A DNA stretch of 27,052 bases from Chara braunii. Taxonomy: Eukaryota > Streptophyta > Charophyceae > Charales > Characeae. Location: contig BFEA01001150.1 in the NCBI GenBank assembly GCA_003427395.1, positions 61,063 through 88,114 on the forward strand. Direction: 5' to 3'. The position numbers and the translations under genes are program-made. How positions within the stretch are numbered: position 1 is the stretch's first letter; each line of letters starts with the position of its first letter. This document shows, one piece after another, positions 1 to 8,823 of the stretch. The notes under the pieces were generated by a model, which did not search any database, had not been told where the DNA came from, and worked only from the letters and a program-made list of their open reading frames with translations.

Positions 1-1160
1 AAAAAAAAAAAAAAAAAAAAAAGGGAACAGCTCGAGGCAGACTTGGATGCGCGATTGGAAAAGAGATTTGAGGCGCTTGGATTGTCGCAACATGGAAAAA
101 TGGAGGAGAACGTATCAGGCAGCGCGAAGCCAGATGAGTTGGCTCTGTTGAGGAAGGAGTATGAAGACCTCAAGAAGAAGATCAATGACTTTATGGGAGA
201 GACTGGCGATGATAGGACTATGTACCTCCAGAAGGAGATTATGGAGCTCCGAAGGCGGGTGATCGGCAAATAGACAAGTGACGATGTTATCGTTGCTCTC
301 AGGGAGGAGATTGGAGAACTTAAACAATCAGCGTATGTTAAAACGAACTTCGAGAAAGAGATCGCGGGACTAAGGAGTGAGATTGAATCCTTCGGGAACA
401 GAACGAACGAGTGATGGGGGAGGCGAATCTGTGGAAATCGGAGGCATTGAGACCGGGGAATAAGAGGGGGAGTGCTGCTGTGGGTACACCTGGTACTTCG
501 GATCGTGGAACTCTAAAGCCACGGTGGACTGATGTCCCGAAAGATGTCGGGAGATGGAAGGAGGAGTACCAGAATCTCCGTAGCCTGCATCGATTGGCAA
601 ATGTGGAGGCAGAGTTGCTGAAGAAGAAGAGGGCCGAGGCTGAAGCTAAGAGGATGGAGGCGGAACAACAGGTTAATCTCGAAGCACAGATGAGTAAGTT
701 GACGGCAAGCAGCGAGAAGGTGAAGGAATGCGGGGGGACTAATTTGAAAGAGAAACTTGAAGAAGTGGTTGTCTGATCCGTCAGGAAGGGAGTCAAAGCT
801 ACTCTAGGAAGGATGGGTATCTCCATCGGTGGTAGACGATCCACTGAAATCAATGACCGGGCTGAGTTTATCGAAGAGCAGAAGAAACAGTTATGACTTT
901 TAAGGAAGGCCGGATTGGAAAGATATTGTAAGGAGGAAGGTGTGAAAATGGGCAAAATGGAGGAAACCATATGTGAACTCGCGGAGGCTAGGGCGAGGAA
1001 AGCTTTTGGAGATGAGGAGGAGGAGGAGCGGATGTCTAAACGGAAAGGACACGCATGCGAGATCAGTGATGACAGTTCCAAAGAGGCAGGTAACTCCGGT
1101 GGTGGTGAGGAGCAATTTGTTGAGCTCTAGGGAGTTTTCCCGAGCGTGACTAAGTTGTGA
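1..1160 (+). pseudogene. Coiled-coil N-terminal region (ORF1-like) of the Penelope-like element
   Basis: Reading is open in frame 1 from the window edge to a TAG at 271, continues in frame 1 to 414, then switches to frame 3 near 411 and runs with stops at 774, 894, 1128 and 1158. The product is rich in Glu, Lys, Arg and Leu with heptad-like spacing (for example around 150-270, 300-400 and 590-770), so a coiled coil is likely. The tail around 1010-1130 is acidic and Ser/Gly-rich. No enzymatic motif is seen. Position directly upstream of the GIY-YIG region and the same level of decay suggest it is the N-terminal part or ORF1 of the same element, perhaps for RNP assembly. It may be a separate ORF, because two stops (1128, 1158) cluster between it and the nuclease region. 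Confidence 0.55.
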
Positions 1161-2210
1161 TCAATTGCCTCTGATTGTAGGGTCAAACGTAGCTGTTCTG
1201 TTTCTCCATCTTCCTTACCGGTCCTTGTTGATTCTTCTAATGATCTTCAATTGTCTGCGCTGGGTCCTCCATATGCTCCGACCTCATCTTTCTATCTTCG
1301 TGATCAATCTTATAACAGTTTCTTTAGGCTTGCTGTGATTGGGCTTGTCCTACGTGATCAAATACCTTGGGCAGCCAAGTTCAAAGATTACCTACTTGCA
1401 CTACTGATTGATGGTTATGATTTTGAAGCGTGTGAAGGACCTTTTGTGTATGCTTTGATATCGCCTTGGTCTCGTCACGTGTATATTGGCTCGACTACTT
1501 GGTCCCTTCCTATTCGTTGGAATGAGCATGTTTATCGTGCCTCTAATTTAAAAGTGATTGACAGTGGGAGACAAAACCATCGACTTTATTCATGGATGAG
1601 ACGCTGTGGGGTGGGACAGTATATGGCGATTCCTTTGTTTAGATGTAGTAAGGACGATGTTTTGAGTTTGCAGAAATTTATGATTGGACAGATTTTCCCT
1701 CACCTGAACAGCCGTGATGCACAGGGGAAAACGAAGCGTAAGAGGTTGGGAAGGAGAGAAAGATTGAAAGAGAAGAGGAAAAAAGGTGTGAGTCCTCCTA
1801 TCTTGAGTCTGATGCGTACTCATTTCATCTTCCATTCTACTGTTGGAATTGTTTCCTCCCGCATTTCTACTATTTTGGACTTCTGTGTTGCTAATAAAAT
1901 CTATCCAGTTGGGATTGCATGTACGGGGGGGGATCTAATCGCAGAGAACTGGAAATTGGTAAAACGAAAATTTGGATCCTCACTGATTCAGTCATAGAGC
2001 CACGTTGAGTTACTGAAGAAAGTGCGGGGGATGTTCCGACCTGGAAAGTTTTTGAAGGTGACTGCTATTGTGCCCTTTCTGCCCCGTGCTCTAATCCTTA
2101 AACCAACTCTTGCTGGTTCTCTTGTCGAACCCTTCTTAGCGAAGGAATTTGAATGGTTTGGGTTTACCTATTTTGATCCAGACATATTCCACTATTCGGA
2201 GTTTTTCTGA
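1161..2210 (+). pseudogene. GIY-YIG endonuclease domain of the Penelope-like element
   Basis: In frame 3 the segment from 1251 to 1997 holds a GIY-YIG fold signature. Counting from the codon at 1251, the first motif reads VYA at residues 66-68 and the second YIG at 78-80, followed by Arg89 and His93 in the spacing expected of the family. A PHLN stretch closes the domain at about 150-153. The position normally held by the metal-binding Glu appears to be Gln141, so catalysis may be lost in this copy. A strongly basic stretch follows (about residues 160-180), suitable for nucleic acid binding or nuclear import. Codon 1251 is TTG and the frame is open back to 1161, so it is not a true start. Reading continues past a TAG at 1995 to a TGA at 2208. 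The domain would nick target DNA to prime reverse transcription. Confidence 0.72.
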
Positions 2211-2778
2211 GAAGAGCAGCCACAATACTCTGCGTGTTATTTTGTCAGGAGTTATTAAGAGGAATTTCGGAATCAATGTTCGACGGCGGCTGACTGTCAA
2301 AGTGACTTATGATGCTGTTCTGTGTAAATCAAGGATTTGATCCGTGTGTTCTCGACTTGTGATGAGCGCGGCGGCTGAAGACGAATGGAAACGGATGGTA
2401 GGGAGACGAATGAGGGTTGTGTGGTTGAAGAACAAGAGTATAGGCAATTTGATGTTTAACTTCAGGAGGATGACGAAAACTATTGGGAATGAATGCACGT
2501 GTGCAACTTCGTCTGAAGCTTTTCCACGAGTTGAGGGGCACGTTTGTTTTCGATTGAATAATTGGGAGGGTGCTCCCGCATGGTTGAGGAACAATAGAAA
2601 TATTGTGAAACCGACTAAGTCCATTGTATTGGGTAGATTGAGAAGCCAGATATCAGCTTCATTAACGGAGCTGGATTTTGCGACACCGGAGGTGCGACGG
2701 GGGGATCTGTCGGAATGTTTGATTGATGAAGGGTGTTCCGCTCCAACCTGTTCGGAGGATGAGGTGATCAGATGGTAA
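2206..2778 (+). pseudogene. Linker between GIY-YIG and RT with a Cys/His cluster
   Basis: Coding character moves from frame 3 to frame 1 near 2205, passes a TGA at 2338 and ends at a TAA at 2776. The product is basic (an RRR cluster near 2281-2292, and KRMVGRRMRVVW near 2389-2424). It contains a CTC motif followed about 14 residues later by GHVCF, near 2493-2550, which may be a small zinc-binding or RNA-binding module just upstream of the RT. I recognise no named domain. The end overlaps the RT frame at a run of eight A residues (2777-2784). A single-base slip there would fuse this linker to the RT, so the stop may be an indel or a frameshift site. Confidence 0.5.
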
Positions 2779-4127
2779 AAAAAATTGATGGGTTGGTGCA
2801 GGTTACTATTGATCACAACCCGGGCGATACTTTGGTCTGTTGTCCGATCAAGTATCAAGATGGTATGAACAAGTTGTTCTGTTGCAATGAGGGACTTGTT
2901 AGGATGGAGGAGGATGAGAAAGTTCTGCTGGCTAAAGCTAAAGTATCGTATGATCTGAAAGGGTTGCATAAGCTGGCGAAATGGGATAGGATGGGGTCTA
3001 TTGGCAATGCGTATGTTATTCCTAAGCATAAAGATGTGCGGAAGTGGCGACCCATCTGTCCCTCCTTCTCTGAGTGTGGGGTACGTGCGTGTAGGAAAAT
3101 TTCACAGGCAGTGAATGCATTGGTGTGGGGGTTGCCGAAGAGATCAAACTTTAATCTGAAAAGTGCGGATCTCCTTGTTGATTCTCTGGACACGATTACC
3201 AAGGGCTTAAAGAAAGGTGATGCTCTGCTCACAGGGGCTTTTGATTTTAAGGAAATGTTTTGTAATCTTCCTCATGCTTCTATTATAAATGCATTAGACT
3301 GGGTGATCGATTATTGGCAAACGAAGGGGGTCAACGGGGTTCTCCTTAAGTGCAGAGGAAAGGCGGCTAAGTTGTGTAAAGGGAAGGGACAGGAAGGATG
3401 GGAATCTGTGGGTTTCGATATCATCAGGAACTCTGTGCTTTTCGATCTGAACCACACGTATACTCGAGCCTGTGGGATCATTTTCAAACAGGACGTTGGG
3501 ATCCTTATGGGAAAACCTTCTAGCCCGGCCATCGCTTGCCTACTCTGCGTCTTCTCCGAATTCTCCTTTCTGGCCTCTCTTGGGAAGGATCGAGATCTGG
3601 TGTATGGAGTTAGGCTTATAGATGATGTTTCGATGTTTATCCAGTACCATATCGGTGATGTTGCATCCTTGCGCAAGGCGACAAGGATATTGACAAAGTT
3701 TGAGGAGTGTTATGACAAGAACCTGTCGTTAGAATGTACCAGTAGATCTGACCGCTGGGATTTCTTGGGTTGTACGGTGCGGAACTTCGGATGGCCTGTA
3801 GGGGTGAGATGTGTGGTTGTCCACAAAAACCAGCGAACAGTTATGGACGAAGGTTCGTGTTTTCAAAATCTGCAGGATAATTGCTCCTATGTTAGTAAGA
3901 GGCAGAAAATGACAGTTGTTGGTTCTTTTATGCATAGGGCCAGGAGGTTCACAAACCTACCCTCTGCTGAGGTTGCGTTTCTCTTTGCGCTGAAAGTGGA
4001 GATGAGACTACGAGATTTTTCGGATGAACTATTTGACAAATCCCTACGGAATTTTTCTTCGAAGTTTGGAGGGATTTGGGAAGATTGGGTTTGCTGTCTA
4101 ACTGGTTGGAATAATTTTTTTTCCTGA
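2772..4127 (+). CDS. Penelope-type reverse transcriptase
   Basis: This is an open 451-residue frame with the RT motifs of Penelope-like elements in order: the YVIPKHK...WRPI fingers motif at about residues 81-95, AFDF with catalytic Asp158 at 156-159, the MGKPSSP motif at 246-252, the IDD box with Asp284 and Asp285 at 283-285, and WDFLGC at 329-334 matching the family FLD-type motif. All three catalytic Asp residues are present. Unlike classical Penelope elements, no GIY-YIG follows; the frame stops about 115 residues after the last RT motif. The ATG at 2772 lies at the A8 frame switch and may not be a native start, since homologous coding appears upstream in frame 1. It would reverse-transcribe the element RNA at nicked chromosomal DNA. 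This is the best-preserved segment of the element. Confidence 0.8.
   Translation: MVKKIDGLVQVTIDHNPGDTLVCCPIKYQDGMNKLFCCNEGLVRMEEDEKVLLAKAKVSYDLKGLHKLAKWDRMGSIGNAYVIPKHKDVRKWRPICPSFSECGVRACRKISQAVNALVWGLPKRSNFNLKSADLLVDSLDTITKGLKKGDALLTGAFDFKEMFCNLPHASIINALDWVIDYWQTKGVNGVLLKCRGKAAKLCKGKGQEGWESVGFDIIRNSVLFDLNHTYTRACGIIFKQDVGILMGKPSSPAIACLLCVFSEFSFLASLGKDRDLVYGVRLIDDVSMFIQYHIGDVASLRKATRILTKFEECYDKNLSLECTSRSDRWDFLGCTVRNFGWPVGVRCVVVHKNQRTVMDEGSCFQNLQDNCSYVSKRQKMTVVGSFMHRARRFTNLPSAEVAFLFALKVEMRLRDFSDELFDKSLRNFSSKFGGIWEDWVCCLTGWNNFFS
2777..2784 (+). other. A8 run at the linker/RT frame switch
   Basis: Eight consecutive A residues sit exactly where coding passes from frame 1 to frame 3. Such a run can be a replication or assembly indel, or a slippery site for ribosomal frameshifting. 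Only the sequence and the frame change are observed; the mechanism is open. Confidence 0.5.
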
Positions 4128-4785
4128 ACGCGTGTGATGATGTGATGAATGAACGAATCAGGGTGGATCGTTCGTCCATGCAGGGATTTGGGTGGCGGCT
4201 CTTATTGATGTGCAAGAGGCAAGATGACGTAACAGGATGAATGAGTCATACGGTGTAAGTTTGTTCGGGCAGGGGGCACCTTGGGGTCAATGGTGACTTT
4301 GGTTGTCTTTCCTGCCTGATGCTAAGGGCAATCTCATGATTTACGATGTGAGTGGCGGCTCTTGTCTGTCTTTTCGTCTTGTGGGTTACGGGGTGAGCGG
4401 CGACCCTTACTGTCTTTTCGATTTCTAGGGGACCTTTGTCAATTTTTGTTTGAGTTTCTTTGAACTCTTGACCTTTTGGATTATGAGTCTTTGTCTTCAG
4501 TGACGATCTTGTGTGGGCGTAGCTTGGTTTCTTTGGATTTCATCACTTGACCTCTCTTGCGGCTTTCGTAGCACGGTCTGTTTTTGATAGAGGACCTTTC
4601 TGGATGATCCCGTTGGGCTTTATTTTCGGCATTCTCGGTTATCGGCCGGCTCTGTTGATGGCCCCCTTTTTTCGAACTCTTGACTTCTAGCTGTTGTCGC
4701 TCATCTGTCTTTTTGCCGTCCGATTTTAGAGTGTCTAGTTTAAATAGAATGAAGCGTACGTCAGAAGGCACTTGACTGCGTGATT
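4128..4785 (+). other. Non-coding region after the Penelope-type RT
   Basis: I see no convincing gene here. A short motif around GTGGCGGCTCTT recurs in degenerate form near 4191, 4352 and 4397. The last two copies are each followed by TGTCTTTTCG, giving a direct repeat of about 28-30 nt at a spacing of about 45 nt. The position between RT and hammerhead suggests the 3' UTR of the retroelement. Confidence 0.45.
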
Positions 4786-4832
4786 GACCCCTGATGATTC
4801 CGGAACCGGCTCCGGATGAAACGCGTAGGGTC
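4786..4832 (+). ncRNA. Candidate type I hammerhead ribozyme
   Basis: The conserved core is present in order. Stem I strand GACCC (4786-4790) precedes CTGATGA (4791-4797). Stem II follows, with TCCGGA (4799-4804) pairing with TCCGGA (4811-4816) around a 6-nt loop. Then GAA (4818-4820), ACGCGT (4821-4826), A at 4827 as the cleavage-site nucleotide, and GGGTC (4828-4832) closing stem I with five pairs. The ACGCGT stem III is a palindrome, compatible with the dimeric form described for minimal type I hammerheads of Penelope-like elements. One defect is visible: the base pair next to the core in stem II is T-T (4798/4817) where G-C is usual. Predicted cleavage is after 4827. It lies on the RT strand about 660 bp after the RT stop. 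Confidence 0.75.
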
Positions 4833-5263
4833 GCTGCCGGGAGGTTTGGCTATGGTTGTTACGACATGGGCATGAGGCCTATTTGAGTTACTGAGCCTGG
4901 CGAGCTGATGCTTCATTGTTATATTTTTTACAATGCTTGCCATATCGCGTTCGGGAGATTCTGACGTGTTCTTATTTTCCCTCCTTATCCTTCTATCCCT
5001 TCTTCTTTTTCTGTTTCTTCTTCTACTCTTCTTCTTTTCTTTCCGCTTGATTTCTGTTTCGTCAGATTCTCTGTCGTCCTCGCGTGTTGTTTTGGTCAGT
5101 CATGCTTGTATGGTGATGATTAGACCTGTTCGGGTCGACTTTGGTTGTACTTTGACTTTTCGCATTTAACATCGGTGATGTTATGTATTGTCCACTCACC
5201 ATGCTCACAGGTCGGAAAAAACAAACAAACAATAAGCTTTGAATTACCTTACCTTAGGGGTGG

Positions 5264-5396
5264 GGTCCCACTAGCAAAGAGGATTGGATTGAACGCCTTA
5301 ATTTCGTTGCGTTTGTGGACAAGTGCATTTCTGCATCTCTGGCTAAAACATGCCCCGATTCAGGATCTTAATCCAATCCCGGTTGCTAGTGGGACC
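5264..5396. repeat. 133-bp inverted repeat with 27-nt imperfect arms
   Basis: The outer 14 nt are perfectly complementary (GGTCCCACTAGCAA at 5264-5277 against 5383-5396). After three mismatched bases, a further 10 nt pair (GGATTGGATT near 5281 against AATCCAATCC near 5370). The loop is about 79 nt. It could be a MITE-like element, a hairpin transcript or a retroelement end structure. No clear target duplication was identified. Confidence 0.6.
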
Positions 5397-5453
5397 ATGT
5401 TCTAGGAGTTAGTCAGTTGGTGGATGGTCATCCATCCATCCATCCGGTCATCC

Positions 5454-5559
5454 TTTCACCCAAAGAAAAGAAAAAAAAAGAAAAAAAAAGGAGAACACAA
5501 GTAGGGTATGGAGGGGCCCCGTCACAGTGGTTTTTTTTTTTCTTTTCTTTTTTGTGAAA
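5454..5559. repeat. A/T-rich inverted repeat
   Basis: TTTCAC followed by an A-rich run with interspersed G (about 5454-5480) is complementary to a T-rich run with interspersed C ending GTGAAA (about 5531-5559). The shared order of the interruptions makes it more than two chance homopolymers. The spacer is about 50 nt. Confidence 0.45.
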
Positions 5560-5744
5560 CAATGGCATTTACCGCTACTTCAAAAAGGTAAGAATGGGGG
5601 GGGGCGTTGCGGCTGGGCGGCTGCGCTAAGTTAGCGCTAACAATCGCGGCTCCGAACCGGCGCCAGTAGGAGACAACGACTGTTACGTCGGGCTCCTGCT
5701 CTGCCTCGCCATCAACCCCGCCATCGCTGACGGGGTACGGAGGA

Positions 5745-6265
5745 TCCTCTACACCTGCTCTGTTCAGGCTCCAGTAGCAACGGTGGGTTTCCTTTCAAGG
5801 CAGCCATACCACTTATGAGAGGGAGAATGACGGTTGGTCTTATTTGTCTCCTGCTGGGGTAATAATTCACAAGCTTTTATGTAAACGTGTCAAACCGAAT
5901 TTAGGGTTGATGGAGAGAAGTAATTCTATTTTGGTGTCGACCTTGCGTTGTGGGATATTCCTCGCGAGGAGGTAGTGGTTTTCATAAATGGAGAGGATAT
6001 GGGTGGTTCCTCTACACTTGATTTGGCTCTGGTAGCTCTGGTGAGTCTCCTTTCAAAACAGCCTTACCACACATGAGAGGAGTTTAACGGTTGGTCTTTT
6101 CTAGTCCTGGCTCCTGTCGGGGCAATCTTACCCAAGTTTTTATGTAGACGTGGTCATTCGAATTTAGGGTTGACGGGGAGAAGAAATTCTATTTTGGGGT
6201 CGTCCATGCTTGTGTGAGAACCCTGTCGAGGAGGTAGAAGTCTTAGAGAGGAGGAGGATATGGAG
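5745..6265 (+). repeat. Two-copy imperfect tandem repeat (~260 bp) upstream of LINE ORF1
   Basis: Landmarks repeat in the same order at a spacing of 258-262 bp: CTCTACAC near 5749 and 6010, CCTTTCAA at 5791 and 6049, ACGGTTGGTCTT near 5830 and 6087, GAATTTAGGGTTGA at 5898 and 6160, and ATTCTATTTTGG near 5923 and 6187. The copies differ by scattered substitutions and small indels. Placement just ahead of ORF1 recalls the tandem promoter monomers of some mammalian L1 5' UTRs, but a promoter role is inference. Confidence 0.75.
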
Positions 6266-6594
6266 TCTCCTGAAGGAACCTGGAATAGTAGTCTGGCGTG
6301 GTTACGAAGGGTTGGGGAGAGAAAGACACTAGAGGAAGCTTGATTTTGACCCACCTATACGGGAAGTAATCAGAGTCTCCCAGAACAGTCTAACTCCAGG
6401 GAACATGCGGGCTACTAGGTCATCCTCCCCAATTCCATTTTCCTTTGATGAAGGGGGTCGGGTTACTCTCGGTTAGAGGTAATTGACTCTTGGACTGTGG
6501 TTTGGGACCGACACTGGTAAGGAGAGAGTGCGGGACCCTATCTAAGATAAATTAAAGGGTAGGGGGAGAGGTGAGTCATCGCCCTTAAGTTAAG

Positions 6595-6936
6595 ATGGAA
6601 GTAGAGGGAGGGGGTGTTGGACCGGGAGGGGGGAGGGCCCACCCGCAGCCGCAGACAATTTTTTGGGAAGTAGAGGAGAGAACTAGACAAGCAATTGGGC
6701 GTTGTTACGATGAGGGTGTGTGCCACATTGTAGAAAACCTAGGAGAAGTGATAATCGATGAAAGAGAAAAGCGATTCAAAGTTAATGAATCATACGATGA
6801 AATTAAGGAAAAGTGGTTGAAAGAGAGGTCGGTTATATTCATTTTCCAATAGGAGGCGAGAGACCTTTCGAGAAGTGTTAAAGAAGATCTGGTTCGGACG
6901 TACGAAGATGGATGGTTTGCCAAACGCCTATTTAAT
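6595..6936 (+). pseudogene. LINE ORF1, N-terminal part
   Basis: The ATG at 6595 opens frame 1, with a Gly/Pro-rich start, then a charged segment to a TAG at 6850; reading resumes in the same frame to a TAA near 6934. Sequence around 6850-6930 (EARDLSRSV...DGWFAKRLF) resembles the start of a gag-like RNA-binding region of plant LINE ORF1. Further frame 1 coding follows at about 6960-7090 before a frame change. It forms one broken ORF1 with the DUF4283/CCHC segment downstream. The function would be LINE RNA binding. The start codon choice is provisional. Confidence 0.5.
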
Positions 6937-7038
6937 CCATAAATTTGAGGGGGAAGGATTAAATTTGAAGGCCGGAACGTACTGTCGTACGTAGCAAAAG
7001 TGGTGGAAGTAGCCAATTGGCTAGTCCAGAAAGGCTCC

Positions 7039-7076
7039 ATCAAGCTTACGTTGGCCAATCAAGCTTACGCTGGCCA
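7039..7076 (+). repeat. 19-bp tandem duplication inside LINE ORF1
   Basis: Two adjacent copies, 7039-7057 and 7058-7076, of a 19-nt unit (ATCAAGCTTACGYTGGCCA) differ at one base. The unit is not a multiple of three, so it changes the reading frame inside ORF1. Simple slippage or a filled double-strand break would explain it. Confidence 0.85.
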
Positions 7077-7082
7077 ATTTGA

Positions 7083-7589
7083 AGGTCGGTTCTGCTGAAG
7101 CCTTGGATGACGAAGGCAGAGGTTAAGGAGTTGAAATTGAGGGATGAGGAAGTTAACTTTTGGATTATTGCTCTTTGAGTTCCTCTGGATGCACTTTCCT
7201 ATCTGTCGTCGGCTGCAAAAGGTCTGATTGGGGGGGTCAAACAAATGCACCCACCAGAAGCGGATAGAACAAGACCAAGACTGATGAATATTAAGATGAA
7301 TATGAACCCAACGACACATTTTCGAGTGGAGGATACTCTAGCCATCGAATCCCCGAAAGGAGAGATGTGGACAATGGAAATAGCACCCCCGTACTCCGAT
7401 TGGTGTAAGAAATGCAAGTTATATTTTCACACGGAAGAAAATTGCCCGAGGCGTGAAGCAGAGGGGAGGGCAAGAAGACCCTGGACGAACTTTAGACTAC
7501 CTCCCCAAGTACCCCAAGTACCCCGCCCACAGCAATCCGCCGGCGAGCGTGCAGTAAACCAAAGTACAGGAGGGCAATCTGCCACGTAG
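7083..7589 (+). pseudogene. LINE ORF1: DUF4283-like segment and CCHC zinc knuckle
   Basis: Frame 3 from about 7083 reads LLKPWMTKAEV, then FWIIAL, a TGA, VPLDALSYL and GLIGGV. This is the pattern of the DUF4283 gag-like domain in plant LINE ORF1 proteins. It is followed by a perfect CX2CX4HX4C zinc knuckle at 7404-7445 (CKKC...H...C). A TAG at 7587 ends the frame, but similar low-complexity coding continues beyond it, so the TAG is probably a decay stop. The protein would bind LINE RNA as a chaperone. The TGA at about 7176 and the frame change near 7083 show it is inactive as sequenced. Confidence 0.65.
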
Positions 7590-8823
7590 GTCCATGCTGA
7601 CCCTCGGACGACAGTCAATCAAGCGCGAGTAGAGACGGGTGCTTTTCATCAACAACAACTTCGGCCTACACAGGCAGCTTCTCAGCTCTTCAGTCAGCAA
7701 GGGTTGCAACCTCCGCTCCACCATCTATCTCAACAATTGGGACCTCAAGTGGATTTCCAACGTGGCCTCCAGGGCCCGACTCGACCTCATGCCCCTCACA
7801 ACGGGAGCGCTCACTTTCAAGGTGTAGTCCCGATAGTACTTCAGACATACGATCAGCCAGCGTGGCACCTCAAGAGCTCCTCCAGCAAGGTTCCTCTGTT
7901 CCTCTGGGCGCCCATTCTTTGTACCCAGGTGCGACCCTGCCCCGAACTACACAGGGAACACCCTCCTTACTGCCACACTACCCCCCCCCCCCCCTCNNCC
8001 CCCCCCCATGTGTAGAGCCTCATCAGCTCTTTCACCCTATAGCGACTGCACGCGGGTATTACCCCTATGCCGTGGAATCTCTGGAGAGAGTTCAGGTTGA
8101 ATTGAGGGAGGGAACTTTGTATAAGGGTGGCAATGCGTATTTGTCCCAAGGGGAACGTTGGTATGAGAGGAGGGAGGGGACCAGAGGCCAGTCCAGTCAA
8201 GGACAGGGGGACTCTCAGAGGAGTAGAGGAAGAGGACATCACAGTTGTGGAAGGTCAGATAGGTGGACAGAAGGTAGATCGAGACAACGGGAAATTCCGT
8301 TGTTGGGGGCAGAAGGGGATTGGAAGAAGAACCTTCACTCCTCTCATCCGGCTCGAAATCTAAGGTGCAGATGGGCAGCGAACTTATCAGAGATGATCCT
8401 ACGCTAGTTGACCCAGGTTTCCTTCAGGAAGAAGGCTCGGAATCCTCAACGGGCAGCTCATTGGGAGCCAGGCCAAGAGGGGAAGCTGACTCGGATACAA
8501 CAAGCAAAAGAGGCTATTGCAACCTTGCAAAGCAGCGTGGGCTAGAGACCAGATGCAGAGGCCACTAGCAAATGGAGAGAAGGATCGTTCCCCTGGTCTG
8601 TTCGGCCAGGGACTCTATTTTTTTTCTGGGTATGGCGAACGAAGAAGGAAGACCATATCTGCCATCTGTCACTACCAATAAGACACCGTTTTCAGGGGAG
8701 ATCATTACAAGAACCAAACTCCTGTTTGGTGACAGATTCCCCATTCGTATAGTGCCCAGATCGACGATGGCGAACGTGGTGGTCCACTTGGAGGAGAAAA
8801 GCTGGAAATTTTATTTCGGAGAG
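7590..8823 (+). pseudogene. Pro/Gln-rich then charged region between ORF1 knuckle and endonuclease
   Basis: Frame 3 continues past 7589 with Gln/Pro/His-rich coding to about 7830, and frame 2 takes over from about 7862. A C homopolymer with two Ns (7981-8007) lies within it. From 8130 to 8570 the product is Gly/Arg/Glu-rich with several competing frames. Between 8572 and 8820 the + strand is open, but I recognise no domain. It probably represents the disordered end of ORF1 and the start of ORF2, with several indels. No function is assigned. Confidence 0.4.

Larger units (their letters stand above)
1..4832 (+). mobile_element. Penelope-like retroelement with N-terminal GIY-YIG (permuted domain order), decayed
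   Basis: The element is read as one long string of coding fragments: frame 1 to about 410, frame 3 to about 2205, frame 1 to 2778, then frame 3 to 4127. It encodes a coiled-coil region, a GIY-YIG nuclease, a linker and a PLE-type RT, and is followed by a hammerhead-like RNA motif. Classical Penelope elements carry GIY-YIG after the RT; the Chlamys and Naiad groups carry it before, which is what is seen here. In-frame stops occur at 271, 774, 894, 1128, 1158, 1995 and 2338. The left end is not visible because the window opens inside an A run. The right end is uncertain and the hammerhead is used as a provisional limit; terminal repeats of the element were not found. Confidence 0.75.
4833..5739. 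other. Intergenic region with pyrimidine tract, inverted repeats and microsatellite
   Basis: I find no supported gene. A strongly C/T-rich tract runs from about 4966 to 5060 on the + strand. It is followed by an inverted repeat (5264-5396), an ATCC microsatellite around 5420-5440, and an A-rich/T-rich inverted pair (about 5454-5480 and 5531-5559). A palindromic TTAGCGCTAA lies near 5630. The junction between the PLE and the LINE falls somewhere here. Confidence 0.4.

Noticed and set aside
338-1081. 247-residue minus-strand frame
   Set aside because: It is Ser/Phe-rich antisense of the coiled-coil coding and has no motif.
2307-3029. 240-residue minus-strand frame opposite the linker and RT
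   Set aside because: The + strand carries clear RT motifs here, and the minus-strand product has none.
4933-5169. Small hydrophobic protein (Leu/Phe-rich) from 4933
   Set aside because: It is a translation of the C/T-rich tract, which gives Leu, Phe and Ser in any such sequence; there is no homology or context.
7281-7303. Second hammerhead-like match (CTGATGA, ATATT/AATAT stem, GAA)
   Set aside because: The base after GAA is C where A is required, there is no stem III or cleavage site, and it lies within ORF1 coding that explains the sequence.
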